Origin: Crocinitomicaceae bacterium
GTDB lineage: Bacteria; Bacteroidota; Bacteroidia; Flavobacteriales_G; Salibacteraceae
DNA length: 64,000 bases
Reading direction: 5' to 3'
NCBI GenBank assembly: GCA_002707155.1
Contig: PAME01000001.1
Coordinates: 728,029-792,028, forward strand
The notes beneath the pieces were generated by a model. The model was not told where the DNA came from, ran no database searches, and saw only the letters and a program-made list of their open reading frames with translations. Shown here piece after piece: positions 62,917-64,000 of the stretch. The stretch's first letter is position 1. Each line of letters starts with the position of its first letter. The translations under genes were made by a program, and so were the position numbers.

Positions 62917-63051
62917 CGACATCTATTAACTTAAAAATCTTACCAGTAAAATATTTCATTCCTAATCTTCCTAATAACACTAGTTTCCATTAGTGCTCTT
63001 TTACTCTTCCTAAATTAAAATTCAAATCTATTTAGTTCAAAAATCAAAACA

Positions 63052-64000
63052 ATGAAAAAATTAATTTTATTATCCTTATTAATCCTTACCATAAATAGTC
63101 AGGCTCAAGACACTACCGGGTTTTTGACTGCTAGCGCTGGCGCCATATGTGTTGGAGATACTGTTGAACTTACAGCAGGTACAGTGGGAGCCGATTATGG
63201 CAATGGATCTGATGGTATCCTAAATGCAACATCTGGCACTGTGTATACAGATAATGTCCGAACAACGGTTGCTGGAACGAATTTGGCTGGATCTAGTACT
63301 TTGGTTACTTCCTCAGCCACTGGCTTTTCGGTTGGTGACGAAGTATTGATTATAACAATGGTTGATAAAGCAACCTCTAATAATACGGTTGGGCAGCACG
63401 AATTCAACACTATTATTAGTATTTCAGGAAATACAATAACTCTTGCATCAAATAAAACACATGCTTACACAGCATCAAGCTCTCAAAAACATCAGGTACT
63501 TAAAGTGCCTAATTATACAAGTGTGACTGTTGCTTCTGGTGTAACATTAACTTGTCATTCTTGGGACGGAAGTTCTGGGGGTATTTTAGCATTTAGAGCT
63601 AACGGGTCTGTAACTAATTCGGGGACAATTACTGTTTCTGAAAAAGGATATAGGGGTATTGGTCACGCATCTTCCCTGTCTGGAAATGCTCATTGGCGGA
63701 ATAAGAATGGAGCTCAGGGTGAGGGAATTTATGGAACAGGATATGCGGGAGGAAATTCGAGTGGAGCTAATAATGCCACATGGAATGGTGCAAACGGAAA
63801 TGGTGGCGGCGGCGGCACTGGACGTCAAGATTCTGGTGGTGGAGCCGGTGGTGCTTATGCTGCTAATGGTACAAATGGAAAAAATTGGGGTAGCCATTCT
63901 GGCGGAACAGGAGGAATAGCTGTTGGTATTGCAAACCTATCTAAGTTAATAATGGGTGGAGCCGGTGGTGAAGGCGGTGGAGATGAAGATGGACACTTGC
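63052..64000 (+). CDS. Secreted glycine-rich adhesin-like protein, N-terminal part (runs off window)
   Basis: The frame opens at the ATG 63052 and stays open for 316 codons to the end of the window. A signal peptide (KLILLSLLILTINSQAQ) is followed by a Cys-containing domain (GAICVGDTVELTAG), a beta-helix-like part with short repeated strands (NTITLASN, VTVASGVTLTCHS, GSVTNSGTITVSEKGYRG), and from about residue 220 a Gly/Asn/Ser-rich region (AGGNSSGANN, NGGGGGTG, GGGAGGAYAANGTNG). Such proteins in Bacteroidota are usually large T9SS-exported surface adhesins with a C-terminal sorting domain, which here lies outside the window. Function as adhesin is inferred. Confidence 0.8.
   Translation, partial: MKKLILLSLLILTINSQAQDTTGFLTASAGAICVGDTVELTAGTVGADYGNGSDGILNATSGTVYTDNVRTTVAGTNLAGSSTLVTSSATGFSVGDEVLIITMVDKATSNNTVGQHEFNTIISISGNTITLASNKTHAYTASSSQKHQVLKVPNYTSVTVASGVTLTCHSWDGSSGGILAFRANGSVTNSGTITVSEKGYRGIGHASSLSGNAHWRNKNGAQGEGIYGTGYAGGNSSGANNATWNGANGNGGGGGTGRQDSGGGAGGAYAANGTNGKNWGSHSGGTGGIAVGIANLSKLIMGGAGGEGGGDEDGHL

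Overview
The window is a chromosome segment from a member of the Bacteroidota, most likely a marine-type flavobacterium. Sequence-level reasons: low GC (judged by eye, not computed); near-absence of Shine-Dalgarno sequences; recurrent TAnnTTTG promoter elements close to start codons; a DnaE polymerase fused to its own proofreading exonuclease; a DUF4294 protein; a TonB-plug/CarboxypepD-regulatory-like protein; and the remnant of a type IX secretion (T9SS) C-terminal sorting domain. No species is claimed.

Layout. 1-4606 (minus): a cut-off small membrane protein, a secreted thioredoxin-fold protein, a POT-type peptide transporter and a secreted dipeptidyl peptidase IV-like enzyme; the last two look like a peptide-use pair. 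4640-14490: a surface-polysaccharide locus with a Wzz-like protein (minus) and eight plus-strand genes (Wzy-like, Wzx flippase, GT4, GT2, DegT aminotransferase, second O-antigen polymerase/ligase, second DegT aminotransferase, PglC/WcaJ-type initiating transferase). 14480-20581: housekeeping genes (TPR protein, biotin carboxylase, Bax-inhibitor-1 protein, DUF4294), a tRNA-Ser(GCU) and a 7TM-HD phosphodiesterase. 20713-24371: three tandem paralogous secreted proteins with 0, 2 and about 6 helical repeats. 24425-31282: DUF6580-like membrane protein, RecQ, SLC12-type transporter, DinB-fold protein, a lipoprotein remnant and an NlpC/P60 peptidase. 31574-35144: an ECF-sigma operon containing a barrel-less TonB-plug protein. 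35162-49458: CoA-binding protein, a broken glycosyltransferase-TPR gene, MBL hydrolase plus UvrA, a second sigma factor, a broken membrane-protein gene and DnaE. 49496-51216: tRNA-Ser(UGA) with a split copy of its 3' end downstream, and a Fic protein with a repeated AT-rich operator-like array in front of it. 51357-59609 (mostly minus): lipoprotein / outer-membrane-like protein / flippase operon, ZIP transporter plus thioesterase, a frameshifted MscS channel and a class III aminotransferase. 59610-62250: a decayed zone with a T9SS domain remnant and two IS1595-type transposase remnants, one still with recognisable terminal inverted repeats. 62259-64000: a Crp/Fnr-type regulator lacking an ordinary start codon and the start of a glycine-rich secreted adhesin-like gene that runs off the end.

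The most notable results are not a single new system but: (i) three otherwise healthy genes each broken by one lesion (amber at 37684, ochre at 44144, a one-base loss in an A-run at 58183); (ii) a paralogous gene trio that grows stepwise by adding helical repeats and a C-terminal domain; (iii) a 37-bp near-identical repeat pair upstream of the Fic gene; (iv) a tRNA-Ser T-arm copy split by a 37-nt insert; (v) a sigma-factor operon with a plug-only TonB-type protein. All functional calls are from motif and family recognition by eye; no database search was run.
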